64,000 bases of DNA, from NCBI GenBank assembly GCA_964646625.1, contig CAZYHC010000021.1, positions 1-64,000 of the forward strand, written 5' to 3'. This document shows, in pieces, positions 43,446 through 52,493 of the stretch (position 1 is its first letter; each line of letters opens with the position of its first letter). The notes beneath the pieces were generated by a model. That model ran no database searches and was not told the origin of the DNA. It was given only the letters and a program-made list of their open reading frames with translations. Origin of the DNA: DAOULT01 sp964646625 (GTDB taxonomy: Bacteria; Chloroflexota; Anaerolineae; CAZYHC01). The position numbers were made by a program, and so were the translations under genes.

Positions 43446-44954
43446 CTATTCTGCTCGTCTCAGCAGCAGCCTTATCACCTGTCGTAATTCGTCCCGCTCG
43501 ATGGCCCGGAACAGAAAGAGAAACACAATGTATAGCCCGGCTCCAACCCCTATGGAGATAAACAAGTTCACTTCCCGCAGGAAGAACACCCCTACGCCCA
43601 TCGCTCCTGCGGCCAGGGCCACCCGGAGCAGGGCTTTCCATTGGCCGCCGACCAGCAGTTCGCTTCCCAATAACTTCCAATATTGGGCCAGGCGAATGCT
43701 CCGGGCGCCCAACCGCGCCAGGGCCGCCCCTACCACCCCGGTGGTAGGTATAAACGCCAGGTCAAACCCTACACTGATAGCCGCATTAAGCACATTGACC
43801 TTCGCCCCTGCTTTCTCCTGGCGGAGGGCCATGATCAAGGCCCCCATAAGCTCGGAGAGAAACATGCAGGGCAGCGTCCAGATTAAGATACGCGTCAAGA
43901 GGATGGAATTGGCAAATTCCTCGGTATACAGGGTGACGATTAATTTATCGGCCAGGATAGTCCCTCCCACCGCAATCGGCAGCGATAACATCAACAGGTA
44001 TTTGAGAGCGCGATGCACAACCCCGTTAATCGAGTTCTCATCTTCGCTATAGGCCCGGGTCAGGGAAGGGAACATGGAGCTACAGATACTCTCAGCCACC
44101 AGTCGCAACATCTGTATCAGTTGCAGAGGGACGTTATACCAGCCCACTATCGCATCGCTCAGCACCAGCGACATTAACACCGAATCAAACCGCCCTTGAA
44201 GCGAGAAAGATAGGCTACTGATCCCGAATGGGAGCCCGGCTTTCAGCAATCCCCCCCAACGGCGGGGAGCCAGGACAAAATCCCGAACCCGCACCCTCTG
44301 GAAAACAAACCCGCCTGCTAAGATGGTCATACAGGCCCCCCCTGCCAGCGAAGCGACGAGCAACCCCAGGAAGTCCCACCCACTGATCAGAAAAAGCACG
44401 CCCAGCCCCCAGAAGATCAACTGTTTAACCACTAACAAGCCAGCGGAATAATCCAACCTCTCCCAGGCCATCAGAACCGAATCCAGTGGCCCCTGGACAG
44501 CATAAATGAACAACCCACAGGAAGCGATGAAGATACCCAGTACCATCGAGGGTTCTTTGCCCAGGAAATAAGCCGTAGCCGTAGCGACAATGACCACCAC
44601 TCCCGACAAAAGAAATCGCAAGACCACCACATTGGGCAGCAACCAATAGATGCTTTCCCGCTTTCTGGCTATTTCTCGTAACATGTAGGGCGCCATCCCC
44701 AGGTCGGAAAAAATGTCGAAGATTTTGATGAAAGCCATCACCGCCGCATACTGGCCGAAGTGGACGACGCCCAACCTTCGGACCACGTAGACGTTGAAGA
44801 GCAAAGCCAGGATTTTGAGAAGCACCTGAGCGCCCATTGTAAAGGCCGAATTGCGGACCACCATGGTCGTCAGGCTGTATTTCGGCTTTACCACGACCGC
44901 GGACGACGGGTGGCCCGGCTTAGCCGGTGCGGAAGCTGCCGACGCGTTTGTCAT
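43446..44954 (-). CDS. Polysaccharide flippase, Wzx/PST type
   Basis: A 502-residue protein of the MATE-like polysaccharide transporter superfamily with about fourteen membrane segments. N-terminal MVVRNSAFTMGAQVLLKILALLFNVYVVRRLGVVHFGQYA is typical of Wzx. The start at 44954 overlaps the upstream stop (ATGA) and has AAGGGGATC before it; longer readings lie inside the upstream gene. It should flip the lipid-linked repeat unit across the membrane for polymerisation by the Wzy-type protein. It is the only flippase candidate in the window. Confidence 0.92.
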   Translation of the reverse strand: MTNASAASAPAKPGHPSSAVVVKPKYSLTTMVVRNSAFTMGAQVLLKILALLFNVYVVRRLGVVHFGQYAAVMAFIKIFDIFSDLGMAPYMLREIARKRESIYWLLPNVVVLRFLLSGVVVIVATATAYFLGKEPSMVLGIFIASCGLFIYAVQGPLDSVLMAWERLDYSAGLLVVKQLIFWGLGVLFLISGWDFLGLLVASLAGGACMTILAGGFVFQRVRVRDFVLAPRRWGGLLKAGLPFGISSLSFSLQGRFDSVLMSLVLSDAIVGWYNVPLQLIQMLRLVAESICSSMFPSLTRAYSEDENSINGVVHRALKYLLMLSLPIAVGGTILADKLIVTLYTEEFANSILLTRILIWTLPCMFLSELMGALIMALRQEKAGAKVNVLNAAISVGFDLAFIPTTGVVGAALARLGARSIRLAQYWKLLGSELLVGGQWKALLRVALAAGAMGVGVFFLREVNLFISIGVGAGLYIVFLFLFRAIERDELRQVIRLLLRRAE

Positions 44955-46297
44955 AGCTGATCCCCTTTCTGCAAAGAGTGGTAGATGTTCGCTAATTCGC
45001 ACCCCTCTTCCTGAGCCGTTTTGACCGGCAAAATGCCCTGCTTTAGCTGTTCCAAAACAGCGGGGTCATCTACGATCAGTTGCAACTGTCGGGCCAGGTC
45101 ATCTGCATCCGCAGGAGTGAAGCGCAGACCATTCACCCCGTGTTGCACGAGTTCGGCCATCCCTCCCAGGTCTGAGGTTACTACAGGTGTCCCGGCGGCG
45201 AAGGCTTCCAGAATCACGGTAGGGCTGTTCTCGTACCACACCGAGGGCACTACCAGCACATCCAGCCCGGCATGGATACGGCCGATCCGGGAGTTATCGA
45301 ATCTGCCCGCAAACACTACATCGTCCCTGCCCCTGATATCATTCTGCAACTGGCGGGTGAAGCCGGGGAATTGCTCCGCATGACCATAGATGAACAACTG
45401 CGGCTTTCGCTTCCCTGGGTGCAGTTGGCAGAAGGCTCGCATCAGAACATCTACGCCTTTGTGCCGGGCAATCTGGCCGATGTAACCGATGCGCAGGTGA
45501 GAGTTTGCTGGCTGCTGCTCGGCTGGCGCCCAGCCCTCCAGATCGAGCCCCTGGCGGATGTAGAGAAAACGCCGGGGACGCACCCCTTGGGCCTCAAAAA
45601 GCTGTTTGAGAAACCGAGAAGGGGAAATAACAACCTCCACCGCATTTAACAGGGACAGGAGATAATCATGTCGAAGCTGGACCTCCTGCTTCAGATGGGA
45701 TACCCCGCTGAGACGCAACCCCAGCGGATGTTGCCACAACCGCCGGAGCACCCCTCCCAGGATACCTTTGGAGAGATGGTCGGGAATGCGTAGGCGCCGT
45801 TTCTCCTTACACAAACAGAGCGTACATTTCAGATGATCTATCGGCATCTGGCATAATGTTCCATCACTCTGTACCAGATTTATGTGGGGGCAGAGAAACC
45901 AGAAATCCGTCAGGGTCACCACCACGGGGATGCCAAGCTCCCCGGCAGTCGAGATGGCGGCGCCAGACATCAGGTAGCCGCTGATGAGATGCAACACGTC
46001 GGGGGCAAACTCTCGCAGGAAGCCCCTCAAGTGTTCTCCAATCCAGGGATTGCGATAGCTCCAGAGAAATGGGTGAGGAGCTTGCTTCAAGTTAAAATAT
46101 AACCGCCGCACCGGGACGCCATCATAACGCTCATCCACAGAATGGAGGGTATCTCCCTGGTGGCTGATGGATTCGACGCAAATTACCTGCACCTGGTGTC
46201 CTTGCCTGATCAGCCAGCGGGCCGTGCGATACGCCCGCCAGGCCGCGCCCCCCACCCGGTCAGGGGGAAAATGATGAGTAGCCAAGACAATTTTCAT
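44951..46297 (-). CDS. Glycosyltransferase family 4
   Basis: A 448-residue GT-B enzyme. N-terminal MKIVLATHHFPPDRVGGAAWRAY, donor-domain motifs RIGYIGQIARHKGVDVLMRAF and PSVWYENSPTVILEAFAAGTPVVTSDLGGMAELV with the Ex7E donor-binding pair. Residues about 130-180 carry a Cys-rich insertion (CPHINLVQSDGTLCQMPIDHLKCTLCLCKEK) that could bind metal, which is seen in some family members. ATG at 46297 was chosen with AGGAGAACGG upstream; the longer reading overlaps the preceding gene. Confidence 0.9.
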   Translation of the reverse strand: MKIVLATHHFPPDRVGGAAWRAYRTARWLIRQGHQVQVICVESISHQGDTLHSVDERYDGVPVRRLYFNLKQAPHPFLWSYRNPWIGEHLRGFLREFAPDVLHLISGYLMSGAAISTAGELGIPVVVTLTDFWFLCPHINLVQSDGTLCQMPIDHLKCTLCLCKEKRRLRIPDHLSKGILGGVLRRLWQHPLGLRLSGVSHLKQEVQLRHDYLLSLLNAVEVVISPSRFLKQLFEAQGVRPRRFLYIRQGLDLEGWAPAEQQPANSHLRIGYIGQIARHKGVDVLMRAFCQLHPGKRKPQLFIYGHAEQFPGFTRQLQNDIRGRDDVVFAGRFDNSRIGRIHAGLDVLVVPSVWYENSPTVILEAFAAGTPVVTSDLGGMAELVQHGVNGLRFTPADADDLARQLQLIVDDPAVLEQLKQGILPVKTAQEEGCELANIYHSLQKGDQL

Positions 46298-46344
46298 AAG
46301 ATTACCGTTCTCCTGGATAAAGAAGCCTGACTTTCGCCCGGCCC

Positions 46345-48216
46345 TCAATCGTAAAACTTTCGCAGCATCATCTCATAAGTCATAATGGGGGCAATCTTGC
46401 CGATAGTCCATATCTCCCGGCCAGCTTGATGCCGTTCCCAGATGGAGCGGATGAACTGCGGGTTGAAGATGTTGCGCCCCAGGGTGCGTTTGTCGAAAAG
46501 GATGCTTTCCGCCCAATCCCGCAGGTCGGTGCAGAGCCAGTGCTCGTAGTCGGCGTATAGCGTGCCCAGTTGAGAGAAAATCGGTGCCAAGTGGCGATTG
46601 ATACGGTTCTTCAATTTCTGGACAAGCGCATGGCCCGCCCAGATAGACCAGCGGTCGGTGAATAGCAAGCCATTGTATTCCCAGGGAATCAGCGCCAGAT
46701 CGGGCCTTTCGTGGTTGATAACCGCAATTTGCAGGCGGCGGTTCCTCCTGACTTCCGGCGGCAGGGAGTACATGAATTCAAAAAAATTGTAATCGTAGTA
46801 TGGATATCTTTCTTCAATATGCGATTGATGGAATAATATAGTATGCTGATATAGCCTTCTATAACAATTCAGCATATTAAAGTACTCAAACAGGTCGTAA
46901 AAATCATATTGGGAAAAGCGAGAGACCTCCCTAATCAACGATTCAAAGGCCAGACCGCTGAGCCTGGGGTAGAGTTCATCAGAGAACAGGTGTTTCTCTT
47001 CGGCCTCATTAATGCCCGGCCAGTCATGAACCTGGTTATAGAAATGAAACAGGTAGCAATTGAAGGCCAGTTCATCTACAGGTGGATTCAGGAGAATACG
47101 TTTGCCCCCCAGGATATAATCTCCTGCCAGGCCGCTGAGATTAACCTCTATCAATTCACGCACCTGATCCATGATGCTGATACCGTGGGCATGAAGCCAG
47201 GCTTGAAAGCCTTCGGTGAGGGTCAGATGCAAATCGGCATATTGCTTAACCCATTCCCCGTTTGAAAACTCAAAATAATGGTGCTTGCTGCCCGCTCTCC
47301 GCGCAATCCAGGAGGCATAAACCGCGTCCCGGCATTTTTTGTCCCCATAGGTAATGGAGGCCACCGGCCTATGCTCGTTATTGAGGAGGCCGATGATGGT
47401 CCGCGAATCCAACCCCCCGCTCAGGAAGACCCCTGTGCGGTAATCCCCATCGGTCAACCGATTGACCACTTGCCTGAACAAACGCCCCGTCTCCGCCACG
47501 ATTTCCGGGAAAGGGGTATTGGGCGGGAGTTTGGCAATCCGGGAGAAATCCCAATAGGGCTTGATGGTCAGTTGGTCGGTCTGGAGGTTATACTCCAGAA
47601 GTGAGGCGTTAGGCAAGAGCTCAATCCCTTCGAAAAAAGTTTTCTCCCCCAAAAGCTGCTGGAAGCGCATGTATTCTGCCAGCGCGGTGAATTTGAGCTT
47701 TTTTCTGAATAAGGGATCGCATAGGATACCCTTCATCTCCGGGGCGAGAAGCAACCGGCCATCGTAGTGGGCGTACATCATCTGGCGCAGGCCGTAACGG
47801 TCGTTAGCAATGAGCAGGCGCTGGCGGGTGCGATCCAGGATAGCCAGGATAAAGATGCCTTCCAGATCATGAATGAATTGCTCCCCTCTTTCTTCATATA
47901 ACCGCAGTACCAGCCCCAGGTCACTGCTATCATGCAGACGATGCCCCTTCGCTTCCATCCTATGCCGGATTTCTTCCACATTGTAGAGCTCACCGCTCAT
48001 AAAGGCGATCAAACTTCGATCCTGATTGACGACAGGCTGCCTTTCCCGGTTGAAGAGGCCGATGCCAATGCGCCCCAACCCCACGCCTGCTGGCTCATCA
48101 ATGTGGGTATCTACCACGTACCATTCACGGTGAGACATCTTCGTACCCATTGCCGTGAGAAGGGGGGCGATAGGGCTTTTTCGCTTGGAATCCAGAATTC
48201 CAAAAATTCCGCTCAT
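46345..48216 (-). CDS. Asparagine-synthase-like enzyme without the glutaminase cysteine
   Basis: A 623-residue AsnB-family protein. It starts MSGIFGIL: the universal nucleophile Cys2 is replaced by Ser. The remaining N-terminal domain keeps the fold (GRIGIGLFNRERQP, FMSGELYNVEEIR). The synthetase domain keeps the PP-loop SGGLDSRTIIGLL near residue 264. As Cys2 is essential for glutamine hydrolysis in the family, it probably cannot use glutamine; it may use free ammonia or catalyse another adenylation-dependent condensation, as in beta-lactam synthetase or lasso-peptide cyclases. The start overlaps the upstream stop by one base (TAATG). Very different from the intact AsnB at 22014-23999. Confidence 0.85.
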   Translation of the reverse strand: MSGIFGILDSKRKSPIAPLLTAMGTKMSHREWYVVDTHIDEPAGVGLGRIGIGLFNRERQPVVNQDRSLIAFMSGELYNVEEIRHRMEAKGHRLHDSSDLGLVLRLYEERGEQFIHDLEGIFILAILDRTRQRLLIANDRYGLRQMMYAHYDGRLLLAPEMKGILCDPLFRKKLKFTALAEYMRFQQLLGEKTFFEGIELLPNASLLEYNLQTDQLTIKPYWDFSRIAKLPPNTPFPEIVAETGRLFRQVVNRLTDGDYRTGVFLSGGLDSRTIIGLLNNEHRPVASITYGDKKCRDAVYASWIARRAGSKHHYFEFSNGEWVKQYADLHLTLTEGFQAWLHAHGISIMDQVRELIEVNLSGLAGDYILGGKRILLNPPVDELAFNCYLFHFYNQVHDWPGINEAEEKHLFSDELYPRLSGLAFESLIREVSRFSQYDFYDLFEYFNMLNCYRRLYQHTILFHQSHIEERYPYYDYNFFEFMYSLPPEVRRNRRLQIAVINHERPDLALIPWEYNGLLFTDRWSIWAGHALVQKLKNRINRHLAPIFSQLGTLYADYEHWLCTDLRDWAESILFDKRTLGRNIFNPQFIRSIWERHQAGREIWTIGKIAPIMTYEMMLRKFYD

Positions 48217-49784
48217 TAGGACCTATAACGATAATAATGAGAATAACCGTTCATTGACCTGACCTGGTTGAAAACCAGGCCCAGGATCCTCGTTCCTTCC
48301 TGCCGTGCCAGACGCTCCTTGACTTCGGCTACCGCTTGCCTGGTGGTGAAACCATTGCGTACCACCAGCACCGTCCCATCCACCACGCTCGCCAGAACAG
48401 CCGCGTCAGGGGCCACCAGGCCAGGGGGGCTATCAATCAGAATCACATCGACGTATCTTTTCAACTCCCTGAGCAACTCGCCCAATCGTGGAGATACCAA
48501 CAACGAGACCGGATCCAATGGCAATTTTCCACTGGAAATCAGGTAGAGGTTATCGATGCCGGTCTTTTGCAAAGCTCTTGAGAGCCGTTTCTGCTGGGTC
48601 TCCTCACCGCCGTCCAGGAGCTCGGCCAGGCCAAAGACGTTGGGGAGGTCGAAGATTTCATGCAAAGAAGGGTTGCGCATGTCCCCATCGATAATAATTA
48701 CGCGTTTGCCCCCGGCGGCGAAGGCCGTCCCCAGGTTGGCGGTGGCGAAACTCTTTCCCTCGCGCGGTTCGGGGCTGGTGATGAGCAGGGTTTCCAGGGG
48801 CTCACTGGAACTGCCCAGGAAGATACTCGCTTTCAACTGCCGGATGGCTTCCGCTTCCACGGAGTGGGGATCGGTCTCGGTGATGAGGGCCCCGTTCCTG
48901 GTCTGTATCCTGGCAATGCCCCCCAGAATGGGCAGGTCGGGGAAGAGATTTTGCTCCACCATCTCCTCCCATTTTAACGTGTTATCCAGATATTCGATCA
49001 GGGAGGCCGTCCCCAGGGAGAGCCCCAAACCAGCCATAGCCGCCACCAGGACGACCAGGCGAGCTTTGCTGGAAATGGGGCGGCTCGGCGCAACCGCCTG
49101 CTCCACAATCCGTAAAGTGTTGGGAGAAGAGTGGCCGGCATAAGACTGGAGCAGCGCCGCATAGGTGGATTGATAGGTGGTCAAAACCGTCTCCAGGCTT
49201 TGAAGCCTTTGTTGTGTATCCATAATTTCGACTGCCGAAGTCAATTCGATAATGGCTTCCTTTAGCTCCTTGAGCTCCCCTTGCACTTTGACGATTCTCT
49301 TCTCCAGGTCATCCAATTGCTTTTTCACGAAAGCCTGTTGTACCGTTCGCCCTTCTAAAGAGGTTGGGCTCTGTAAAATTAGCTCTTCGGCCAGGGCATT
49401 GGCGAGGAGAGCTGCGGCCCGGGGGTTAGTATCGGAAACCACGATCTTCAGCAGATGGGCCCTATAGTCCACGTGGGTTTCTATCTGAGCGGCCAGAACC
49501 GCGGGCGCCCTTTCCAGGCCAAGCTTGTTGACCACCGCTTCGGTGATGGGGCGCAGTTTCACCACTTCGGCATAAGCCTCCGCCAGGGTTGTGCTGGTTC
49601 TTATCTGGCCCGGATCCGGGTTGGGGGTTTGGAGGGCTGTCCCTACCATCAAAGTAGCCATAGCCGTATATACGGATGGTTTGCGACGAATGCTATAGTA
49701 GCTAATCGTAGCGGGAATAATGGCCCCCAGGATACACAACCACCACCAACGTTTAATAAACCTGAAATACTTCCGAACCTCCAT
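48216..49784 (-). CDS. Wzz-type chain-length regulator fused to BY-kinase
   Basis: A 522-residue bacterial tyrosine kinase of the polysaccharide copolymerase type. An N-terminal Wzz domain has two membrane segments (about 15-35 and 245-265) around an extracytoplasmic coiled-coil region. The kinase domain shows Walker A PEPREGKSFATANLG (about 337-350), Walker A' VIIIDGDMRNPSL and Walker B VILIDSPPG. The C-terminus has a tyrosine cluster (GYSHYYRYRS), the autophosphorylation tail. Start at 49784 has GAGGGGG upstream. Fusion of both parts in one chain is the proteobacterial-type arrangement. It controls polymer length and export with the Wzy-type protein. Confidence 0.93.
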   Translation of the reverse strand: MEVRKYFRFIKRWWWLCILGAIIPATISYYSIRRKPSVYTAMATLMVGTALQTPNPDPGQIRTSTTLAEAYAEVVKLRPITEAVVNKLGLERAPAVLAAQIETHVDYRAHLLKIVVSDTNPRAAALLANALAEELILQSPTSLEGRTVQQAFVKKQLDDLEKRIVKVQGELKELKEAIIELTSAVEIMDTQQRLQSLETVLTTYQSTYAALLQSYAGHSSPNTLRIVEQAVAPSRPISSKARLVVLVAAMAGLGLSLGTASLIEYLDNTLKWEEMVEQNLFPDLPILGGIARIQTRNGALITETDPHSVEAEAIRQLKASIFLGSSSEPLETLLITSPEPREGKSFATANLGTAFAAGGKRVIIIDGDMRNPSLHEIFDLPNVFGLAELLDGGEETQQKRLSRALQKTGIDNLYLISSGKLPLDPVSLLVSPRLGELLRELKRYVDVILIDSPPGLVAPDAAVLASVVDGTVLVVRNGFTTRQAVAEVKERLARQEGTRILGLVFNQVRSMNGYSHYYRYRS

Positions 49785-49809
49785 TATTCGCCCCCTCGTC
49801 TCGATACTT

Positions 49810-51225
49810 TCAGCCCCACATCCAGTTAAGGTGTTGCCAGCCAATGCTGAAAAAAGCTTTCAGGGTGTGCAGGCTATTGGCGCTTCTGAGGTAGGTCAGG
49901 GCCGGACCGGGACGCAGCGCCCACTTGCGGAAAGCCCGCCGAGCGGCCTTTTCCAATTGCTCTGCCGAAAGATGGGGATACTCCAGCACGGTATGTTCGT
50001 CCATGTCGAAGTCCTCCCAGCGTTGCATCCTGAGCCAGCCCTGTTCTTTGGCTTCTTCGTAGAAATCTGTGCCCGGATAGGGCACCGCGATGTGAAATAG
50101 AGCCAGGTTCAGGGGAAGCCGGCTGGCCAGGCGGATAGTTTCCTCCACAGTTTCCTCCGTTTCGCCCGGCAACCCGATGATGAAATAACCCCAGTTGCCG
50201 ATACCTGCCTCCCTGGCCCAGCGCAGAGCTTGCTCGATTTTGGCCAGGTTAACGCCCTTCCTGGCTCGATTGAGCACCTGTTGCGAGCCGGATTCAATGC
50301 CCCAGGAAATCATCCAACAGCCCGCCCGCTTCATCCAGGCCAACATCTCCGGATCCACCATATCCACCCGGCTGTTGCAGGTCCAGCGGATTTCGAGACC
50401 TTGTGCGCGGATAAGCTGGCAGAGAGAGATAACCATCTCCCGGTCGTAGGTGAAGAGGTCGGCCTCGAAATGGATGTTATGCACCCCCAGGCGGCCCAAA
50501 AGTTTCAACTCCTGGATGATATGCTCCGGCGAACGGGAACGCACTTTATTTTTCCACATCACCTTCTGGATGCAGAACCGGCACCGGGCCGGGCAGCCGC
50601 GGTTGACCAGCACAAAGGCATAGGGGCCGCGAATCATGGGGATGCGGTACTTATCCAGGGGGAGGAGATGATGTAACGGCAGAGGCAGTTCATCCAGGTT
50701 CTCGATGAGGGGCCGCTCTTCGTTGATGACAATTTCCCCCTCGCGGCGAAAGGCCACCCCCTTGACTGCCGCCAGGTCGCGGCCTTCCTGGCGGGCCTCG
50801 ATCAGCTCGTGGAAAGTAAGCTCCGGCTCGCCCCGAATGACGTAATCCAGGGAGGGAAAAGCTTCCATCGTCTCGCGGGTCAAAGGGGTTACGTGCGTGC
50901 CGATGGCGACGGTCTCCGCGCCCACCGTTTTGGCCAGGAAAGTGCTGTACATGTCGTTGGTCAGGGTGGGGGCCGTTACCTGGGTAACCATAAAACGGGG
51001 GCGTTTTTCTTCCAGATATTGCTGGAACTGGGGCCAGGTGATTTCTTCGGCAATGCAGTCCAGGATAGCCACTGCGCGGCGGTCGGCGACCATGGCCGCC
51101 AGTTGGGCCAAAGCGGTCTGCGGCCAGACCATTTTCTCCCGACTCCGCCGTCCCACCCGGCAGATGTCCCTGATGAATACCTCCCCATCTGGAGAAGGGG
51201 GGTTTAAGAATAATACATCAAGCAT
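49810..51225 (-). CDS. B12-binding-domain radical SAM protein
   Basis: A 471-residue enzyme. The N-terminal region (about 1-150) has the fold and motifs of cobalamin-binding radical SAM proteins (MLDVLFLNPPSPDG, RGEPELTFHELIEA), and the radical SAM core carries the CxxxCxxC cluster site in RGCPARCRFC near residue 212. Downstream motifs WGIESGSQQVLNRARKG and GYFIIGLPGETEETVEETI are typical. Such enzymes methylate or rearrange unactivated carbons. In this place, a sugar or lipid modification of the polysaccharide is likely, but the substrate is unknown. ATG at 51225 is chosen for ribosome-site spacing. Confidence 0.88.
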   Translation of the reverse strand: MLDVLFLNPPSPDGEVFIRDICRVGRRSREKMVWPQTALAQLAAMVADRRAVAILDCIAEEITWPQFQQYLEEKRPRFMVTQVTAPTLTNDMYSTFLAKTVGAETVAIGTHVTPLTRETMEAFPSLDYVIRGEPELTFHELIEARQEGRDLAAVKGVAFRREGEIVINEERPLIENLDELPLPLHHLLPLDKYRIPMIRGPYAFVLVNRGCPARCRFCIQKVMWKNKVRSRSPEHIIQELKLLGRLGVHNIHFEADLFTYDREMVISLCQLIRAQGLEIRWTCNSRVDMVDPEMLAWMKRAGCWMISWGIESGSQQVLNRARKGVNLAKIEQALRWAREAGIGNWGYFIIGLPGETEETVEETIRLASRLPLNLALFHIAVPYPGTDFYEEAKEQGWLRMQRWEDFDMDEHTVLEYPHLSAEQLEKAARRAFRKWALRPGPALTYLRSANSLHTLKAFFSIGWQHLNWMWG

Positions 51226-51250
51226 ACGCCTCATCTCTCCTTGCCCCTGC

Positions 51251-52462
51251 TCAACCGCCGGCCTTTGCCCCGTTGATATCTTTTTCGATGTCGAGCTCCC
51301 GCGTGCTCAACTCCGCCAGAGTGCACATCGTCACCCAGGAGATCACCAGTTGCAAACCAATCAGAACGGCCATGGCGCTGAGCAGCAGGTAGAACCAAAA
51401 ATGGGTGATGGGCAGGCCCTCCAGCCCCAGGGCCATGCTGACTGCCCCCAGAACCAGGCCCCCAGCGACGGTCAAAAGGCCCAGCCAGCCGAAATGGTGC
51501 TCCAAAGGTTTTTTGAAGAGAGGACGGCCCAGCAACCCCTGGCGCACCGGTCGGGCGTGGAAGAGGGAGACCAGGTAATTGAAGGACGCTCCCAGAGCGA
51601 AGATACTCACCCCGGCCACACCCAGCACCAGGGCGGCGTACACCCCCAGCACGCCCCAGGGCCCCAGGTAGTTGATTCCTTGCAGGCGCATAACTACCAA
51701 AACAGCCCCAATGCCCGCCGCCGCCCCCAGCCCAGCCAGCCCCATCCCCCCTAAGACGCGCACCGGGTTGTAATTCAGTGCCGTCCAGATGATCGAGCTA
51801 AAGAAGCGCGGGCCATCGCCCAGGATGCTGAGCTTGGAGCGCCCCACCCGTTCCCGGTAGGAGATGGGCACCTCCACCATCTTCACGTTTTCATACAGGG
51901 CCCGGGTGCTCATCACCGGGGTGAAGTTCAGACCGTCGGGCAAAGGATAGAGACAGGGCAACATCTCCCGGCACAAGACCCGCATCCCGCTGGCGCTGTC
52001 GCTGACGCTACGGCTCCCCACCAGGCTGACCAGGGTGGCAAATATGACGTTGCCCAGACGGCGCATTAAAGGCATCTGGCTCTCCATACCAGCCATGCGT
52101 GAGCCGATGACCAGGTCGGCTTTCTGCTCCAGGGCCACCTGGCAGAGCCGGGGAAATTCTTCCGGTGGATAAGTGCCATCGGCATCCAGGAAAGCCAACA
52201 AATCGCCTCTCGCATGCCGAAACCCTGTCTTGAGCGCCGCTCCGTAACCCAGGTTGACCGAGTGCCGAATGAGCCTCACCCCCCGGTAGGAGGAAACGAT
52301 CTCCGCCGTTCGGTCATGTGAACCATCATCCACCACGATCAACTCCAAATCCTCAATCCCTGCCTCAGACAAAGGGCTTTTGACCGCCAATACCCGCTCT
52401 ATGATGCCGGAGATGCCATCTTGCTCGTTGTAAGCCGGAATCACGACCGAAAGCACGCTCAT
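51251..52462 (-). CDS. Glycosyltransferase family 2 with C-terminal membrane segments (DPM1/GtrB-like)
   Basis: A 403-residue protein. Residues 1-230 form a GT-A domain with SVVIPAYNEQDGI, IVVDDGSHDRT and AFLDADGTYPPEE (DxD). Residues 230-395 hold four hydrophobic segments. This is the layout of polyprenyl-phosphate sugar synthases (DPM1, GtrB, ArnC-like), which load a sugar on undecaprenyl phosphate for use by GT-C enzymes. Six GT-C-like proteins in the operon could use its product, which fits well. Sugar unknown. Confidence 0.88.
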   Translation of the reverse strand: MSVLSVVIPAYNEQDGISGIIERVLAVKSPLSEAGIEDLELIVVDDGSHDRTAEIVSSYRGVRLIRHSVNLGYGAALKTGFRHARGDLLAFLDADGTYPPEEFPRLCQVALEQKADLVIGSRMAGMESQMPLMRRLGNVIFATLVSLVGSRSVSDSASGMRVLCREMLPCLYPLPDGLNFTPVMSTRALYENVKMVEVPISYRERVGRSKLSILGDGPRFFSSIIWTALNYNPVRVLGGMGLAGLGAAAGIGAVLVVMRLQGINYLGPWGVLGVYAALVLGVAGVSIFALGASFNYLVSLFHARPVRQGLLGRPLFKKPLEHHFGWLGLLTVAGGLVLGAVSMALGLEGLPITHFWFYLLLSAMAVLIGLQLVISWVTMCTLAELSTRELDIEKDINGAKAGG

Positions 52463-52493
52463 TGTCTCCCTCCTCCCATTGTGTCTTATTATG

